Assembly: GCA_030490835.1 (NCBI GenBank) | Contig: CM059972.1 | Location: forward strand, 91,869,137 to 91,933,136 | Direction: 5' to 3' | From: Annona cherimola | Lineage: Eukaryota; Streptophyta; Magnoliopsida; Magnoliales; Annonaceae | DNA: 64,000 nucleotides | Shown here: positions 55,801-64,000 of the stretch, in pieces | Position numbering within the stretch: the stretch's first letter is position 1 | Layout: every line of letters starts with the position of its first letter | The notes under the pieces: model-generated | The model's database searches: none | What the model saw: only the letters and a program-made list of their open reading frames with translations | What the model was told of the DNA's origin: nothing | Translations under genes and position numbers: made by a program

Positions 55801-58724
55801 TTTATTTCTGTAAATATGATAATTTATTAGCCTATAAGTGTTATAACTTTTTATAATTGGTTATTGCATGCAATTTCTGCATTTTCTCTTGCTCTCCAAT
55901 TTCTCTTCTGCTTATCCTTCTCAAATTCTTCAATCTTTTTTTTTTTTTTCATTTCAACTCTTCCCTCCTTGCAAAAAAAACATCTCATCTTATACTCCAA
56001 TTCTTAATTTCTTCCTCTCTTTTTTCCACATTGAGAGGGTCTATCTCTTTCTTCCTGGTCATACTATTGACAACCTACACTCTTTTCATCCTTCCTCCAA
56101 AAGGCATCTTGTTCTATGGCAACTAATGCCCCAATGCTGCTGTGGTGGCAAAACTAGTACATCATGCTAATATCCATAAAAAGAAAATCCTAATAGCAGA
56201 AAACTGGAATATAAGAATGCATACAGTCTCATTCTTTACAAAAATTTCTGAAGTTGGAATTAGAGTAAACATTGCTTGTGCAGTCTTTCCTTTACAGTGT
56301 CATCAAATGACAAAACAAAGCTGCTAACCGACTTTGCTGCCTTTTTACTAATACAATTATATAAACATGGTAAAGGGTACAAGACAATTCCTTGATAGCA
56401 GCTAGAATGAAATATTCGTCAACATTTTTTATTGATACAATTTACTTGCTGCTGACCTTTTCTAACTGTTGTTTGTAGTAGATACTTTTCAAACCTTAAG
56501 TGTAATAAATTAAACCTACTTCTCGGTTATCATTCTCCGAATCAATGCTATTTCCCGCTTTTGGGAGATCTCTATAAGCTCTTACCTATTTTCAAAAGCA
56601 AATGGTTACTCTTTCTTGTTGCACTTTTTCGCTGACAAGCAAGGATAAGCAAAGTTTTTCAGATTTTGTGACATGAAGAACCAACTAACAGGAGGACTAA
56701 ACACATATCAGGTTAATCATAGATTCATAGGTGGAATCACCCTTGAAGTCAGTTGAAATGGATACTTTTATGAAGACATGAAAACAAAACAAAAAGAAAG
56801 AAATTGACTCCTCCATCTACCTCAACATCAGCAAAATCATTTGTGCTATAAAGCTCCCTGCGAAGATTATGTGGCTGTCTCCCAGCTGCAGTTTCTTCAG
56901 GGATTATGTACCACCAACCCCGAAACCAGTATGTACCATCTGTTTCCTTCCATATACTGTTCAAATTCATGAAACAAAAGAAACCAATGAAAGCAATGAG
57001 AATTTTACAAACCATCACAAGTTTCTATAACAGGGGACCCACACGAATTGTGCATTAATTTCACTCATCAAGATAGCATGCAGGTTAACTCAATATTCCA
57101 GTTAAACAGGTGATCCATCATGCATTGCTACAGGATGTACACAGGTTCCTGCCCATCCAATAATCTGCCTATGCAAGTAGACTACCTCAGATTATAATTT
57201 CTAAATTAACCATTCTTTAATATTTCTAGAAAGCTATGAGATGGTTTGGATTGCCTGACACAGATTTTTCTGAAGTATCATAGTCTACTATGGGGCAAAT
57301 GCATTGAAGAGCCATGACAGGGAAAAGTGGGACATTTTACCTAGGGTGTGTTTGGCAATATACGGAAAATGTCAAGTTAAAACTTTTCAATCTAAAACTT
57401 TTCACTCTCCACAACTATCATATTTTTCAATTACTTTTTTATATTTTTCTATACAACTACCCTACTTTTCAATCATTTCTACACAACTAACCTATTTATT
57501 TTAACTTTATCTTTTTTACTCCTCATCATTACCCCTATCATATCACTTCATTTGACAACTTTCACTCTCCAAAACTATTCATCAAAAGTTTTATCCATTC
57601 CCAAACACACCCCTAATGACTAATGTTGTTATAGCATTTCAATCCATAGTTAATAAAGGCACGGAGTGCTTAGGTGGCAAGGACCCTTAGGGCCTAGGCA
57701 CGGGGTGCACAACCAAGATGAGTGCCTGAGTGAAGCAAGGCACATATGATATAAAATTAAATAAATTTAATAATATAATAATCTATAAGGAAATATTCCG
57801 TATGTTCATAAATCACAGCTATTATGAATAAAGGCAACCTCAAATTTCACTAATCTAACATTTGATTGAAAAAGAAAGATGAAATTGAAGAAGTCAACTT
57901 TATTTGACTGTTAGAAATTTGTATATTTTTAAGCAAGTTAAATCGGACGCATGAGGCACATCTCCCACTTAGGTGGGGAATGACTTATGACAATGATCAT
58001 GACTAGGCACACCTGAAGGTTCAGAGGTGTGCCGGAGTGAGCCTTGGCCTAGGCGCACGGCTAGGCCTCCTAAGTGCCTTTTAATAACTTTCAATCATTG
58101 AAAATTTGTTTATTGCACAAAACCCAGCTACCTCTCGATGCGGGCTGCCCACAGATCACTTGAAAGAAGTTTCTCCCTTGCTGTTCTACGTCGTTTTATA
58201 CCCTCTGGCAGCTTAGGAAGTTTCACCTCTTTCCCCATCCTCCTATCCTCACAGAACCTACAGACCCAATCGCCTTCTGGAACCTCTTTCAACGGAGGCT
58301 TCAAACATCTAAGGTGAAACCCACCCAAACAGTCATCACACTCAATCCTCACGGCTTTTCCTGACTTGAGGCAGATCCGACATTCTTCAACCTCAGGATC
58401 TTCCCCATCGGAGCTTGCATCCTCTCTCCTCTTCACATAAACATCATCACCAATTGCAAATTCACCTCCGTCGTACACAACCTTCTTATAATATGTGCGC
58501 TTCTTTACTTCTCTCTTCCTCCCCTCCTGTTCCAAACTTGCCTTCGTCAGTCTTTGTTTCCTTGAAGAAGATTGTGGTTTCTTTCGCTTCCCCAGACTAG
58601 CAGAAGGTGCACTAGATACCCGGGGACGAGATCTAGAACTGGAGGGTTCATCCACAATAGATGACTCTACGCCTGGATACTGAATATTTGAACTTCCATG
58701 ACGGCTTTTTCTTCTGGTCATCAT
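46846..58724 (-). CDS. ORC1: Origin recognition complex subunit 1 (ORC1), 16 exons, 776 aa
   Basis: AAA+ subunit of the nuclear complex that marks replication origins and loads MCM with CDC6. Exons (minus strand): 58724-58132, 56956-56821, 55435-55286, 54487-54332, 54223-54072, 53989-53890, 53182-53060, 52925-52767, 52594-52537, 52447-52269, 51890-51758, 48987-48917, 48532-48437, 48089-48013, 47679-47596, 46909-46846; every junction keeps frame. Domains: basic Ser-rich N-terminus (1-75); BAH region (about 77-290) with an embedded C4HC3 PHD finger (C115, C118, C129, C132, H137, C140, C155, C158); Walker A GVPGTGKT (423-430); Walker B LLIDELD (Asp512-Glu513); sensor-1 NTMD (from 546); arginine-finger segment PRISSRMG; C-terminal winged-helix region ending PWLAKYL. 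The PHD-in-BAH arrangement is plant-specific and reads H3 tails in Arabidopsis ORC1. No lesion is visible, so it is probably functional. The start is the first of two Met codons. Confidence 0.96.
47018..47305. mobile_element. Tourist-like MITE in ORC1 intron 15 (right end lost)
   Basis: It starts GGGGTGTATTTGAGAAATGATAAAACTTTT and carries the family interior (GGTAATGATGAGGAG, AAATGGATAGGTTAGTTGTATGGAC, AAATGATTGAAAGGCAGGGT). No matching CCAAACACACCC end is found. A short internal duplication (GATGATGTTATACAATAAAGGT / AATGATGTTTTATAATAAAGAT) is present. Confidence 0.6.
47392..47551. repeat. Tandem duplication in ORC1 intron 15 (61-bp identical core, 83-bp offset)
   Basis: CAGTAATGGGTCTGATAAAA... 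at 47,408-47,468 recurs without change at 47,491-47,551. Each copy is preceded by GCCTAAGCCA with an indel between them. The identity of the core suggests a recent local duplication. Confidence 0.85.
48610..48682. repeat. 37-bp tandem duplication in ORC1 intron 12
   Basis: AAATAGTCACTAGTGCTGAA...GGTGAACATT is repeated at 48,647 with one substitution and one base deletion. Confidence 0.75.
49285..50545. mobile_element. Mutator-like element with long degenerate ends, in ORC1 intron 11
   Basis: The left arm (AACTATGCATATTTGTAGTTTAAACCCTGAAGTTTAGTTATTAGCATTTTAAAC) and the inverted right arm (TTTTAAACCCTCTAACTATGAGTACTATTTTAAACCTTGAAGTTTTGCTATTGGCATTTTATACCC) are related over more than 80 bp. The interior holds a repeated unit (CTGTCATCATCTTACGTACAC / CTGTCATCATCTTACATACAC) and GC-richer sequence of unknown origin, so a Pack-MULE-like captured piece is possible. 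No transposase is seen. A single related arm recurs at 60,160-60,440. Confidence 0.5.
50860..50990 (+). mobile_element. RTE LINE 3' fragment with 16-bp target duplication
   Basis: CGCCAAGAATGGCGTAACAGAATCC...GACCCCACATAGGTGGG encodes the EWRNRIHAADPT end of RTE-type reverse transcriptase and is followed by a (GAT)n tail (50,967-50,990). TTTTTGAAAGATATTA occurs at 50,844-50,859 and again at 50,991-51,006, a perfect 16-bp duplication. The 131-bp copy landed inside the LTR-like sequence. Confidence 0.85.
51012..51222. repeat. 106-bp tandem repeat (two units) in the LTR-like sequence
   Basis: TTCCTAGGATATTTTAGAATCTG... at 51,012 recurs as TTCCTAGAATATTTTAGTATCTG... at 51,118 with only a few differences, through CTTCCTTAAGAAGTTTACTT (itself a palindrome) and TTTTCTAGAAGGA. 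Repeated units of this kind are common in U3 regions of LTRs. Confidence 0.85.
57344..57612. mobile_element. Tourist-like MITE in ORC1 intron 1 (CTA duplication)
   Basis: GGGTGTGTTTGG at 57,344 and CCAAACACACCC ending 57,612 are perfect inverted repeats, flanked by CTA at 57,341-57,343 and 57,613-57,615. The 269-bp interior carries AAAACTTTTCAATCTAAAACTTTTCACTCTCC and CTAACCTATTTATTTTAACTTTATC. This is the cleanest member of the family in the window together with 29,445-29,736. Confidence 0.88.
57645..58090. mobile_element. Non-autonomous hAT element in ORC1 intron 1 (8-bp duplication TTTCAATC)
   Basis: TTTCAATC at 57,637-57,644 is repeated directly after the element (about 58,091-58,098). 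The ends are CATAGTTAATAAAGGCACGG and, inverted, GTTATTAAAAGGCACTTAGG. The subtermini are rich in GCCTAGGC-type words, as in other plant hAT elements. It contains a decayed RTE 3' piece around 57,930-57,990 (GCATGAGGCACATCTCCCAC then TTAGGTGGGGAATGACTTATGA). Confidence 0.75.
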
Positions 58725-59800
58725 CTGAAAACTAGAAACATCAGTAGCGAGAAGCAGAAGTAAAATGAGGCACGCTGATTATCAGAGACTCATTAAAAGC
58801 TAATGCATGTGAGAAGCCTACAAGCCAAGCAGTTGAAATTCAGTTAAGCAATGATAATAATAGTAGGTCAAAGAATAACACCACCATATCACATCCAAAA
58901 AGCTCAAATCTGGAAAAAAAACCATCAAAATTAAATTCATCCATCAATCAGTGTCAATAACCCTCCAACAAACCATCACCATGAAAATCTGCAAGGGATT
59001 ACATCTAACAGAGAATGGCCACTGTAAAAGATTATTAAACAAAAGAACCTAAGAAAAAAAACATGAAAAGGTGATTAAAAGAAATGTCGTTAAAACCAAA
59101 CTGGTTCACAAACCGGTCACGTAACTGGTATGGTTCAAAATGGTTCAACTGTTCATGAAAATTAGATTAAACTGGTGTATTAACAATTTATATAAGATGT
59201 ATAGCATACTAGAATGATAAACTAAACCTTGAAATCTATAAATAACTGAAATCAATATTATTTAAAAATAGCATAGGAAGATAGAAACTAGAAAGAGGGG
59301 AAGATGGTCCCTCTCGTTTCTATTGCTGGGTTGTCATTGGTTATGGCCATGAGCAGGGAGTGGAGGAATGACAGCAGTACAAGTGTTACAAAGCCCTCCT
59401 TTGTGATTTTGATTACTTCTACTTCCCAATGTAGCAAGAATTTCTATGAACTGTTATTGTTGCCAAGTGGGAGGAGCTGGTGCTGCAGGGAGGTGGGCTG
59501 AAGGGAGGAAGCTGGGCGCAGCAGGGAGGGCAAGATGGGGTCCGCGAGTAACATCAGATGCATAAAGTCAGCATGATGTGAGCGTGTATGTACTAATGAT
59601 TTATCATTCTTTTTGGACTTCCAAGGCATAATAGTTCTAAGAATTCTATAATGAATGAGCTCAACTGTTTGGAAAATGATTAAAAACATTGAATCACATG
59701 CCATTTCAAAGACAAGTGATGCCTCTATTCTAATAACCTCTGGATTAAAAAAGTACCATTGGCATTGCCTTTTCGAATACCTAAAGTGAAAGCAATCTGA
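58725..59800 (-). promoter_or_regulatory. 5' flank of ORC1
   Basis: Non-coding sequence upstream of the ORC1 start. I see no TATA box or E2F consensus (TTTCCCGC) in it, although such a motif occurs inside ORC1 intron 2 at 56,551-56,558. Around 59,090-59,170 an AAACTGGTTC/GAACCAGTT-rich patch belongs to the repeat family seen at 61.5-63.1 kb. Confidence 0.35.
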
Positions 59801-59801
59801 C

Positions 59802-59894
59802 CTTATAAAATGGGCCAAATCCTCCCTGACCAAGCTTATTTTGGGGACTGAAATCCTCAGTAGAAGCTTTTAGTTCTGCATGGAAAGTGTTTGG
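59802..59894 (-). pseudogene. Receptor-like kinase exon fragment
   Basis: It translates as PNTFHAELKASTEDFSPQNK followed by LGQGGFGPFYK, then a GTCAGA donor-like site. This is the start of a receptor kinase catalytic domain with its glycine loop, at the exon end expected for LRR-VIII-2-type receptor kinases (form TFSYAELxxAT...NKLGEGGFGPVYK). An in-frame stop (TGA) directly precedes it and no other kinase exon is nearby. It is a relic or transduplicated piece, not a gene. Confidence 0.7.
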
Positions 59895-60159
59895 TCAGGA
59901 AACCATCCTACAAGTTCTGAGGATGCACCCAAAAAAAAGGAAATAAGTGGCAGAACCATATATGGAATCAGCATGCCTAATGTGCATTTGGCCTAATGAA
60001 GCTCCGACGAGCAACAAGTTGATAACGCTCCAGGAGGTGCTGAAGCAAAACGACGACCCCGAAAGGCCAAAACCAAAATGGGGGAAATCAAAATGGAGGG
60101 AAGAAGAGCAGCAGAGTCGCTGTTGAAAGGGGTAGCAGGCTAGAGTTGAAAATGCTAAC

Positions 60160-60440
60160 GGACGGGGAATTTGCATTTTAAACCCTCTAACTATATGCAT
60201 TTGTATTTCAATCCCTGAAGTTCGGGTATTAGCATTTTAAGCCCTGTAAAGTTTAATTCTTCACATTTTAGACTCTCAATCCTCAGTGTGTTAAAAAACT
60301 TAAAAAATATCTAAAATGCTCTTGCATTTTAAACCTTCCAAATTGTACATTTGCTTTTTAAACCCTTAAGTTTACACTTATTTATGCATCATCTTACATA
60401 TATTGTCGAAGCATTAATTTTAGTACTCTATCACTTATAA
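60160..60440. mobile_element. Single arm of the ORC1-intron Mutator-like family
   Basis: GGAATTTGCATTTTAAACCCTCTAACTATATGCATTTG...CCTGAAGTTCGGGTATTAGCATTTTAAGCCC closely resembles the terminal arms of the element at 49,285-50,545. A matching second arm was not found, so it is a solo arm or a broken copy. Confidence 0.5.
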
Positions 60441-61505
60441 TTTGCATATTTTGATATTTACTAAAGCAACCTCGACTAATTTTTACAATTGCAAAAATAG
60501 AATTATTACATAATTGTTGTCCTACTCCTCACCTAGAAACTACTAATGTTTTCAATGAAGGGTGTCTTTGGAAAGAGAAAAATAGAGACTAAATTTTTAT
60601 GAAAATATTTTGAAATAAATAGGGCAATAATGTGAGATGATATGAATAATGATTAGAATTAAAAAAAATAAAGTTAAAATAGATATAATGATTGAATGGA
60701 AAGATGTAAAATAAGTGGGAAAATAGGAAAAAAGATGTTTTTTCTTTTCTCCTCTCCCAACACCTTAAAATTATTGACACTTTGTTCAATCTTGAGTTAA
60801 AAAAGTCACTGTCCAAACAAAATTAAATAGAGTTGCATTAACTATTAAGGTTTTAAACAGAACTCCTAATATTTTAACTCAAAACTTCAATAGTTTTCCT
60901 TTATCACAAGTTATTTTCAAACAGATATAGAAAGCATTATTAATACATCAAATGCTCCTGTATGAGCAATTATTAACTACATCCAAACAATGAAAATTAT
61001 TTGTATCAACCACAAATATTAAGTCATTTACATCCACACAATCTATTGCTTTATGCCACGTCCACTTTATATTCTTAATTTTTCTGTCATCAAGTATATG
61101 ATCCAATGCATTTACATGCACTGTAAGTTACGGTGTATTTGGCTTAAAATAGGACTTACACGCATTTAAATGTATTAATGCTTTATACAATCATCTATTC
61201 ATGAATAAATTATATTTTAGATAGTTTATATCTTGAAAAAACAACTTTAAAATTGATAATTTTATACGATTTTCAAATGGAGCCCATACACATGTCTAAT
61301 TTGAATAAAAATTAGCCTGCTAACAATTCTAAATACAATGGGTGGAGTAGATGTACATTTTATAATCATGTGGGGCCCATTTTGAGTCCGATAGACCATA
61401 ACTTATAGAGCAAGTAAATGCATAGGATATATGAGAATTTACTGTTACGAGTAGAGGAAGTAGCTTCAGCTTCTCTTTTGGTACCAAGAAACCACAACAT
61501 CATCG
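60441..61505. other. AT-rich intergenic stretch
   Basis: No gene seen. A short piece at 61,318-61,390 (AACAATTCTAAATACAATGGGTGGAGTAGA...TCATGTGGGGCCCATTTTG) is a fragment of the palindromic MITE family of 1278/3909. Confidence 0.5.
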
Positions 61506-61509
61506 TTTT

Positions 61510-62845
61510 AAAATCAGTGTTCTCATAATCGAACTGAACCTCTGATTAAGAACCGCCAATTTCCCCAGTTCGATAAGGACTAACGTGGTTACATACCAGG
61601 TGCGAATCATTTGAACCACGATTTGACCTTGCAAACCAGCCAGATCGATCAAAATGGTTCACAAAAAGCGAAATTTTTATCTCAGCTCTATTTCTCACTT
61701 TCCTCTCGGTCAATTTGTTTCCTTGCTGACACTGACCATCATTTGTGACTCCTTGCTCCCAACTGCCCACGAGAACCCATCCACGAACCATCGTCGAAGT
61801 AGACTAGCCAAGAACCCAAAATCATCTCTTTCTTTCTCACCTTTCAACAGATATCAAGCCACTTGCAATCGAATGATTCAAACTTGATAACAACAAAAGC
61901 TCTGTTTTTTTTAGTTGTCATAGCTACCGATCATTTTCAATCTCTCTCAAAAAAATCTCCGACGACAAACAATGTAGTTGAAATAATTGAGGAAGAAGAA
62001 ATGATTTTGCTTCTGCTACTTTGGCAGTGCACACTTCACACGCATATGTGCATACTTGACCACATTTTCAACTAATACATGTCTTAGAATATTTGTCCAA
62101 ATTTATTAGTCTACAAAAAAATATATCAATTTTCTAAATATGCCAATTCTATTAACATTATTGTAAATGTAAAATGTGTTTGTATTAAAGCCTTCCATTG
62201 CAAGGGGAACCCGATCGTATGCACCCGGGTGCATTCAGCCTCAGTGCACCCGGGTGCACTGCACCTATTTTTTTTAATTTTTTTTTGAATTTTTTTTCAT
62301 GAAGCTGTTAATATAAGTTTATTTAACATATGTATCAATTTTTACTATTTTTGGAGACTTTTAGATATTTTTTTTAGATTTTTAAAAATCAGTGGCATTT
62401 TCCGTAATTTAAAATTACCGAAAATGCCACTGATTTTTAAAAATCTAAAAAAAATATCTAAAAGTCTCCAAAAATAGTAAAAATTGATGCATATGTTAAA
62501 TAAACCTAGATTAACCATTGTATGAAAAAAATTTCAAAAAAAAAAAAAAAAAAAAGGTGCAGTGCACCCGGGTGCATACGATCGGGTTCCATTGCAAGGA
62601 TTTATTCATTTTTTTACATATTTTGGCCATTAAAGTTACGTAGTCTAAATCTAATATATAATTTCAGAATTTATGAATATTAAAATTTATTAATACATAA
62701 ATACTTAAAAATAACTAATTTTTTAATATCATAAATATGTAAGCTAATGTCATTGGTTTAAACCAATTTATTAAACCAGTTTGAACCAGACCAGTCCCTT
62801 CGCTAGTTCGATCATCAATTCAGTTCTGACAACATTGTTTAAAAC
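61510..62845. mobile_element. Non-autonomous DNA element with AGTGTTCTCA-type ends, containing a nested MITE
   Basis: The left end (CAGTGTTCTCATAATCGAACTGAACC) and inverted right end (CAATGTTGTCAGAACTGAATTGATGATCGAAC) are related. TTTTAAAATC and TTTAAAACC flank it, an imperfect target. Sub-termini are rich in AACCGG/GAACCAG words. Short frames inside (61,654-62,075) have no recognised motif. The Mutator-type MITE at 62,206 is nested within. Confidence 0.45.
62206..62590. mobile_element. Mutator-type fold-back MITE, 9-bp duplication ATTGCAAGG
   Basis: A 385-bp element with perfect terminal inverted repeats GGAACCCGATCGTATGCACC (left) and its complement at the right end, flanked by ATTGCAAGG at 62,197-62,205 and 62,591-62,599. 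The arms contain CACCCGGGTGCA palindromes. The centre is a perfect hairpin (AGTGGCATTTTCCGTAATTT and its complement) embedded in the common core. It is non-coding and the most intact of the fold-back group. Confidence 0.92.
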
Positions 62846-62849
62846 CAAG

Positions 62850-63225
62850 TTAAGTCACCACCATAGTAATTTAATAAATTTTGATTTGTTTTCGAAAATA
62901 TCCAACTCTCCCTTAGCATTTTTAAGATAAAAAATAACTCCATTTATAAATAATGAAATCCCACATATAAATGAAGACATCCTTCAACCAATGTTGTTAG
63001 AACTGAATCGGTAATTGAAACAGTAAATGAGCTGGTCTGGTTCGAACCGGTGACGTCAGCATGACATATTTATGATGTCATAAATGTTTAATTAATTATA
63101 TATTGTAAAATAATATATTCATAAATCCTACAACTATATTTTAGATTTTAACCATCACAACAAAACATGTAAGAAAAAATTGATAGTAAATTTTCAAAAA
63201 TCTTTATGCATGAATGTGAAATATT
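62850..63225. repeat. Second copy of the AACCGGTT/GTTAGAACTG-type terminus
   Basis: ATGTTGTTAGAACTGAATCGGTAATTGAAAC...GGTCTGGTTCGAACCGGTGACGTCAGCATGACA near 62,993-63,066 resembles the ends of the element at 61,510-62,845 and the patch at 59,090-59,170. Only one end is seen. Confidence 0.4.
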
Positions 63226-63323
63226 AAGGGCATGTTTATTTTTAATAAAAACTTTTCAAACTAAAAATTTTCAATCTAAAACTTTTCACTATCCATGTAT
63301 GAGGACTATATATTTTATTATTA

Positions 63324-63359
<36 letters not shown>

Positions 63360-63360
63360 T
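63226..63360. repeat. Tourist-like MITE fragment followed by a (TTA)n microsatellite
   Basis: GGGCATGTTTATTTTTAATAAAAACTTTTCAAACTAAAAATTTTCAATCTAAAACTTTTCACTATCC matches the left part of the Tourist-like family. From 63,309 the sequence becomes ATTATT repeats to about 63,358 and the right end is missing. Confidence 0.55.
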
Positions 63361-63599
63361 TCCTAACTATGAGATAATTTATAAATATGCTGCTAAGAAT
63401 AAATGATGTTTTGACACGTTAGGTTGTATGAGGCACGTTTATGAGCATGTTAAACAAAAGTACGAGTTGTGACATTGGTGTATTTATGTAGTGGCACCAC
63501 CTGTTTATGATATGATTATTAGGTATTTGATTTAGAGGTGTATAATTGATACACTATTTGGGGCATTATGACTATCTTCCACCATCTCAACGAGGGCCT

Positions 63600-64000
63600 A
63601 GTTAAAATTAGAACAGCCCGCTAGGGTTTAATTTGCGCGCCCCTCTTTCTCTCTTCTCCTCCTCTCTCCCATTGTTTCTTCCTCTTTCCTTTTTCCTCTT
63701 CTTCCCGGTGTCGATCTAGCCCTAAACCATGTCAAAGCTCTTCCAAGCTTCTTTGTAGATCATCGATTCATCTCAAGGAAGCTCAAAATCCCAAAGAGCT
63801 GAGTTTAAGGTCACTGTACTTAAGGGAAAATCGCAATCGAGATAAGTAGATTTCGTCTCTTCTCAAATTAGTGATGAAATTCCGTTTTAAACATGAAATA
63901 GGCTGGTGATAAGAGGCAGTGTTCAACAATCTCATGTTTGGGGAGTTAGGGTTCGTGGTAGCTTATGTTAGTAGGGTTTAAAGGGAAAACAGATGTTGCA
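63600..64000 (+). other. Possible 5' leader of a gene or element continuing past the window
   Basis: A C/T-rich tract (63,640-63,715, with CTCTTTCTCTCTTCTCC and CCTCTTCTTCCCGG) follows GCCCGCTAGGGTTTAATTTG. A short ATG frame soon stops. Such leaders are common in plant 5' UTRs and also in LTR elements. No protein is recognisable before the window ends. Confidence 0.25.

Noticed and set aside
63309..63358. Possible CRISPR-like or functional array of short repeats
   Set aside because: It is a plain (TTA)n microsatellite at the broken end of a Tourist-like MITE.

Overview
The window is flowering-plant nuclear DNA. It is AT-rich, its genes are cut by GT-AG introns, and it carries plant-type L1 retrotransposons with an RNase H domain, Tourist, hAT and Mutator-type MITEs, and a TRIM element. 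One gene is an ORC1 with the plant arrangement of a PHD finger inside its N-terminal module. The TE spectrum looks non-grass, but I cannot name the species.

Two host genes can be rebuilt exon by exon, both on the minus strand. The first (5,272-13,475) is a receptor-like cytoplasmic kinase of subfamily VII (PBS1-like/PBL type): five exons, 376 aa, a 5-kb intron and one GC-AG intron. The second (46,846-58,724) is ORC1, the large subunit of the origin recognition complex: 16 exons, 776 aa, all splice phases consistent. They show no functional link to each other. A kinase-exon fragment (59.8 kb) and a possible gene leader at the right edge (63.6-64.0 kb) are the only other host-like sequences.

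Most of the rest is mobile DNA. LINE 1 (15.5-20.8 kb, plus strand) and LINE 2 (32.9-39.0 kb, minus strand) belong to one L1-like family with ORF1 (DUF4283 plus zinc knuckle) and ORF2 (endonuclease, reverse transcriptase, zf-RVT, RNase H). Both are broken by only a few frameshifts or stops. LINE 3 (43.4-45.2 kb) and a short RNase H piece (28.6 kb) are older remains. Three 3'-end pieces of an RTE-type LINE with GAT-rich tails are present, two with clear target duplications.

The left end (1-5 kb) holds hAT-like ends and palindromic MITEs set between (AT)n tracts. From 20.8 to 32.9 kb and 39 to 46 kb the sequence is a patchwork of Tourist-like MITEs (GGGTGTGTTTGG ends, 3-bp TTA/CTA duplications) and long fold-back elements. 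The fold-backs share a common palindromic core but carry different outer arms; five have duplications of about 9 bp, the Mutator hallmark. A very young 438-bp TRIM (41,339-41,776) lies inside one of them. ORC1 introns hold further hAT, Tourist, Mutator-like, RTE and LTR-like insertions.

I found no tRNA, rRNA, CRISPR or bacterial-type operon. The most unusual structure is the modular fold-back family: similar cores, swapped ends, and two copies in opposite orientation 35 bp apart inside one LINE remnant.
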